A stretch of DNA of 64,000 nt from Streptomyces cinerochromogenes (GTDB taxonomy: Bacteria; Actinomycetota; Actinomycetes; Streptomycetales; Streptomycetaceae), in NCBI RefSeq assembly GCF_014648635.1, contig NZ_BMRM01000002.1, forward strand, positions 310,001-374,000, in the 5' to 3' direction. Under the pieces are notes generated by a model. It was given only the letters and a program-made list of their open reading frames with translations. It ran no database searches and was not told the DNA's origin. The translations under genes were made by a program, and so were the position numbers. Shown one piece after another: positions 61,265 to 64,000 of this stretch (its first letter is position 1; each line of letters opens with the position of its first letter).

Positions 61265-62103
61265 CGGCCGGCCACCTTCCCGGCCTCCTTCCCGGCCTCC
61301 TTCCCGGCCTCCTTCCCGGCCTCCTTCGGCGGGCGGCCGGCGCCGGGCGGGCCCGCGAAGGCCTGCGCGATGTCGAGCCAGCGGTCGGCGTCCGGCCCCA
61401 CGGCCGTCAGGGCGAGGTCGTGGCGGTGGGCGCGCTGGGTGACCAGGAGGCAGAAGTCGAGGGCGGGTCCGGTGACGCGCTGGAGGGCGTGCTCGTCGCC
61501 GTACGCCCACACCTCGCCCGAGGGCGCGGTGAGTTCCACGCGGAACTCGTCGGCCGGTGGGGTGAGTCCGTGCACACCGAAGGCGAAGTCGCGGGTCCGG
61601 ACCCCGAGCCGGGCCACATGCCGGAGCCGGTCGGTGTGTGTACGCACCACACCCAGGGCATCGGCGACGTCCAGCGCATGCGCCCAGGTCTCCATGAGTC
61701 GGGCGGTGGCCATGGAGGCGGCGGACATGGGCGGGCCGTACCAGGGGAAGCGGGCGCCGGCCGGGGCGGCGCGCAGGGCCTGGTCGAGAGCGGCACGCCC
61801 GGTGCGCCAGGCCGCGAGCAGCTCGGCGGGCGGAAGCGCGGCGCCCTCCTCGGCACCGTCGTCCACGAACGAGTCGGGCGCCGCGAGTGCCTTCTCCACC
61901 AGCGCCGGGAAGGCGTCGGGGTCGGTGACGGCGACCAGTGCCGAGCGGTCGGTCCAGGCGAGGTGCGCGATCTGGTGGGCGACGGTCCAGCCGGCCGCGG
62001 GCGTGGGAAGGGCCCACTGCTCAGGGCTCAACTCGGCTACACGCAGGTCGAGTTCACCGCTCTCGGCACGCAGGTCGTCGATGACGGGCGTCGGGTCGGC
62101 CAT
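61261..62103 (-). CDS. TIGR03084-family metal-binding (DinB/MDMPI-like) protein
   Basis: A 280-residue protein with the DinB/maleylpyruvate-isomerase N-terminal fold: [52 protein letters not shown] carries the first metal His, and [16 protein letters not shown] the second His region. NCBI calls this type TIGR03084 (from memory). Some relatives use mycothiol. Its constant place beside AtuA-like and carboxylase genes suggests an isomerase or thiol-dependent step, unproven. The C-terminus ends in four KEAG-type repeats encoded by a 12-bp tandem repeat. First gene of the operon; ATG 62103. Confidence 0.85.
61275..61328. repeat. 12-bp tandem repeat coding a KEAG tail
   Basis: CCTTCCCGGCCT is repeated four times exactly (61275-61322) plus a partial copy. 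It encodes the Lys/Glu/Ala/Gly-repeated C-terminal tail of the TIGR03084-like protein. Confidence 0.9.
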
Positions 62104-62135
62104 GGGGGGAGCATGGCAGTGGGGGGAGAAACAAT

Positions 62136-62147
62136 CAAGCGTGCTTG
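62136..62147. promoter_or_regulatory. Candidate operator of the Atu-like operon
   Basis: The inverted repeat CAAGC-GT-GCTTG lies 33 bp upstream of the first gene of the eight-gene operon, in an AT-richer patch. Its size and symmetry suit a TetR dimer; the operon's own TetR (52011-52607) is the natural candidate. Confidence 0.55.
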
Positions 62148-62345
62148 CATGAATTGGGGGTGGGTCCGAGTCACTCGGGGGGTGAGGGGGAGGGAGGCGC
62201 CGAGGGAAGGGAGGTGCCGGGGGGTGCGGGGGGCGGGGGTGCCGGGACGCGGGCAGGGCGGGTTACGGGAGGCGGGCTGGGCCGGGTTGCGGCCGGGTCG
62301 GGCTGAGCTGGGCCGGGCTAGGGCAGGGCTGGGCCGAGCCGGACT

Positions 62346-62464
62346 CCGGGCCGGGCCGGGCCGGGCCGGGCCGGGCCGGGCCGGGCCGGGCCGGGCCGGG
62401 CCGGGCCGGGCCGGGCCGGGCCGGGCCGGGCCGGGCCGGGCCGGGCCGGGCCGGGCCGGGCCGG
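62346..62464. repeat. (CCGGG)23 pentanucleotide microsatellite
   Basis: Twenty-three uninterrupted CCGGG units plus CCGG, ending 10 bp before the EamA gene's stop codon (on the other strand) and preceded by about 70 bp of degenerate copies. The 62104-62473 interval contains no gene. Confidence 0.95.
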
Positions 62465-62473
62465 AAGGGGAGG

Positions 62474-63442
62474 TTACTGGCCCTCGGCCGGGAGCGGTGG
62501 GACCTTGCTCCGGCCCACCTGGGTGCGGACCGCGCCGATGCTCGCCGCGATGACCAGTGCGATCGCGGCGGCCTGGGCGGCGGTCAGGGACTGGCCGAGG
62601 ATGAGGAAGCCGGCGGTGGCCGCGATGGCGGGTTCGAGGCTCATGAGGATGGCGAAGGTGGAGGCCGGCAGCCGGCGCAGGGCCAGGAGTTCGAGGGTGT
62701 AGGGCAGGACCGAGGAGAGCAGGGCCACCGCCGAGCCCAGGGCGACGGTGGTGGGGTCGAGGAGCCGGGTGCCGGCCTCGGCGATGCCGAGCGGCAGGAA
62801 GAGGAGGGCCGCCACGGCCATGGCGAGGGCCAGCCCGTCGGCCTGCGGGAAGCGACGGCCCGTACGGGCGCTGAAGACTATGTAGGCCGCCCACATGGCT
62901 CCGGCCCCCAGGGCGAAGGCGACACCCGTGGCGTCCAGGTCGCTGAAACCTCCGCCGCCGAGCAGGAACACGCCCGCGAGGGCCAGACCGGCCCAGAGCG
63001 CGTTGATCGCGCGGCGCGAGGCCAGGACCGAGAGGGTCAGCGGGCCGAGGACTTCGAGGGTGACCGCCGGGCCCAGCGGGATGCGGGCGACCGCTTCGTA
63101 GAACAGGCCGTTCATCGCGCCCATGGTGATACCGAAGACGATCACGGTGCCCCAGTCGGTGCGCGAGTGGCCGCGCAGGCGGGGACGGCAGACCAGGAGC
63201 AGGACGACCGCCGCCGCCAGGAGGCGCAGGGTCACCACGCCCAGCGCACCGGCCCGGGGCATCAGGGTGACCGCCAGCGCACCGCCGAACTGCACCGAGA
63301 TGCCGCCGGCCAGCACCAGCCCGACCGGTCCGAGCGAGCCGAAACGGCCTCCTCCCGCGGCGGAGGGCGCGGTCTGGGACGGCGAGGTCGTGCTGGGTGC
63401 GGCGGTCACGGGCGGTCCTGGTGCTTGATCGAGTTCGTGCAT
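62474..63442 (-). CDS. EamA/RhtA-type DMT-superfamily exporter
   Basis: A 322-residue membrane protein with about ten helices in two EamA repeats: GPVGLVLAGGISVQFGGALAVTLMPRAGALGVVTLRLLAAAVVLLLVCRP in the first, GVAFALGAGAMWAAYIVFSARTGRRF in the second, and the late LSSVLPYTLELLALRRLPASTFAILMSLEPAIAATAGFLILGQSL. This is the RhtA/YdcZ-like group that exports amino acids or metabolites. The N-terminal 35 residues are a Pro/Ser-rich cytoplasmic tail. Its 3' end abuts the CCGGG microsatellite. No operon partner is visible. Confidence 0.9.
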   Translation of the reverse strand: MHELDQAPGPPVTAAPSTTSPSQTAPSAAGGGRFGSLGPVGLVLAGGISVQFGGALAVTLMPRAGALGVVTLRLLAAAVVLLLVCRPRLRGHSRTDWGTVIVFGITMGAMNGLFYEAVARIPLGPAVTLEVLGPLTLSVLASRRAINALWAGLALAGVFLLGGGGFSDLDATGVAFALGAGAMWAAYIVFSARTGRRFPQADGLALAMAVAALLFLPLGIAEAGTRLLDPTTVALGSAVALLSSVLPYTLELLALRRLPASTFAILMSLEPAIAATAGFLILGQSLTAAQAAAIALVIAASIGAVRTQVGRSKVPPLPAEGQ

Positions 63443-63529
63443 CGCGATGTACTACCAAGTCCAGGGTAATGGACTTGGACAGGTGCGTGAACCCTTTTTG
63501 GGACTGTCCCGCATGCCGGACCCCCCGTG

Positions 63530-64000
63530 TCAGCCGCTGGGCCACACCCCCTCGTCGCGGAAGAGGGGACGGCCGTCCGGGAGGACCGAGGGCACGGTGT
63601 ACCCCTGGCCGTCTCCGTGCCCGTACTCGTACGCCGGTGCCGGTGTCGCTGCGGATGCCGGTGCCGGCGCCGGTTCCGGCGGCTGGGGTTCCTCCCACAG
63701 CGGCATGCACAGTTCCCCGGTGTCCAGGACCGCGTTGTTCTGGGAGCGGTGCAGGCGGGCGTAGGCGCCGCCCCGGGCGAGGAGTTCGTCGTGGCGGCCG
63801 GTCTCCACGACGTGGCCGCGGTCCACGACGACGATGCGGTCGGCGTCGGGGGCGAGGTTGAGATCGTGCGTGATCATGATCGTCGTACGGCCCGCCATCA
63901 GGCGGCGCAGCGGCTTGACGACGCGGCGGGCGGCCAGCGCGTCCAGGCCGGTGGTCGGTTCGTCCAGGACCAGGACGGGTGCGTCGCGCAGGATGGCGCG
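63530..64000 (-). CDS. ABC transporter ATP-binding protein, C-terminal part (cut by window edge)
   Basis: The last about 156 residues of an ABC ATPase. Walker B and D-loop appear at the window edge (DAPVLVLDEPTTGLDALAARRVV), the H-loop follows in MIMITHDLNLAPDADR, and DRIVVVDRGHVVETGRHDELLARGGAYARLH is typical of exporters with fused membrane and ATPase domains. A Pro/Ala-rich tail of about 70 residues with PEPAPAPASAATPAPAYEY comes after the ATPase. The rest, including any membrane domain, is outside. Confidence 0.88.
   Translation of the reverse strand, partial: RAILRDAPVLVLDEPTTGLDALAARRVVKPLRRLMAGRTTIMITHDLNLAPDADRIVVVDRGHVVETGRHDELLARGGAYARLHRSQNNAVLDTGELCMPLWEEPQPPEPAPAPASAATPAPAYEYGHGDGQGYTVPSVLPDGRPLFRDEGVWPSG

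Overview
The window is high-GC actinobacterial DNA (roughly 70% G+C). Codon third positions are strongly G/C, GTG starts are common, and TGATG/ATGA/GTGA stop-start overlaps are frequent. Several genes point to Streptomyces: DmdR1 beside a SIS protein with a DasR-type site, an orthologue of the S. coelicolor cinnamate:CoA ligase ScCCL, an NsdA-like TPR regulator, EACC1 with a caspase, and a cysteine-containing leader peptide. About 58 genes can be supported. No rRNA, tRNA or CRISPR array was found.

Layout. 1-3.6 kb: the start of a Ser/Thr kinase, a VOC protein, a TetR regulator and an Lrp/LysE pair. 3.6-29.3 kb: an accessory catabolic region of divergent operons carrying acyl-CoA dehydrogenases in alpha/beta types, two CoA ligases, an aldolase-type thiolase homologue and its DUF35 partner, SDR, alcohol dehydrogenase, FMO, cyclase, amidohydrolase, enoyl-CoA hydratase, flavin reductase and an F420-type oxidoreductase. 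Seven copies of one palindrome (consensus CTGACRNNNCGTCAG) lie in its promoter regions, so most of it looks like a single regulon for activating and shortening a branched or cyclic acyl side chain. Housekeeping genes (CorA, MFS, GlxA, methyltransferase) are interspersed.

29.3-32.4 kb: a caspase-EACC1 pair followed by an EF-hand protein and a STAS protein, probably a signalling or conflict module. 32.7-35.4 kb: a sigma factor with its anti-sigma gene; the anti-sigma gene and the convergent purU both lose their 3' ends at one junction near 34560. 35.5-46.2 kb: SCO4402-like protein, branched-chain-type binding lipoprotein, repeat-rich membrane protein, NsdA-like regulator, prim-pol-like protein, an alpha/beta hydrolase without its nucleophile, DmdR1, the SIS protein and a PAS-PAS-GAF protein.

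46.2-48.6 kb: a complete IscB-type RNA-guided nuclease gene with a hairpin-rich leader (candidate omega RNA), then a 12-codon ORF behind a 14-nt Shine-Dalgarno match and a 14-bp stem. 48.6-51.9 kb: pdxH, a citrate synthase, and a 2OG-Fe(II) dioxygenase behind a Cys leader peptide. 52.0-62.1 kb: one tightly overlapping eight-gene operon (TIGR03084-like, AtuA-like, carboxyltransferase, biotin carboxylase, acyl-CoA dehydrogenase, ScCCL-type ligase, enoyl-CoA hydratase, TetR). It resembles the Pseudomonas acyclic-terpene (Atu) set and has a candidate operator upstream. 62.3 kb to the end: a (CCGGG)23 microsatellite, an EamA exporter and the C-terminus of an ABC transporter. All identifications were made by reading the sequence; no database search was run.
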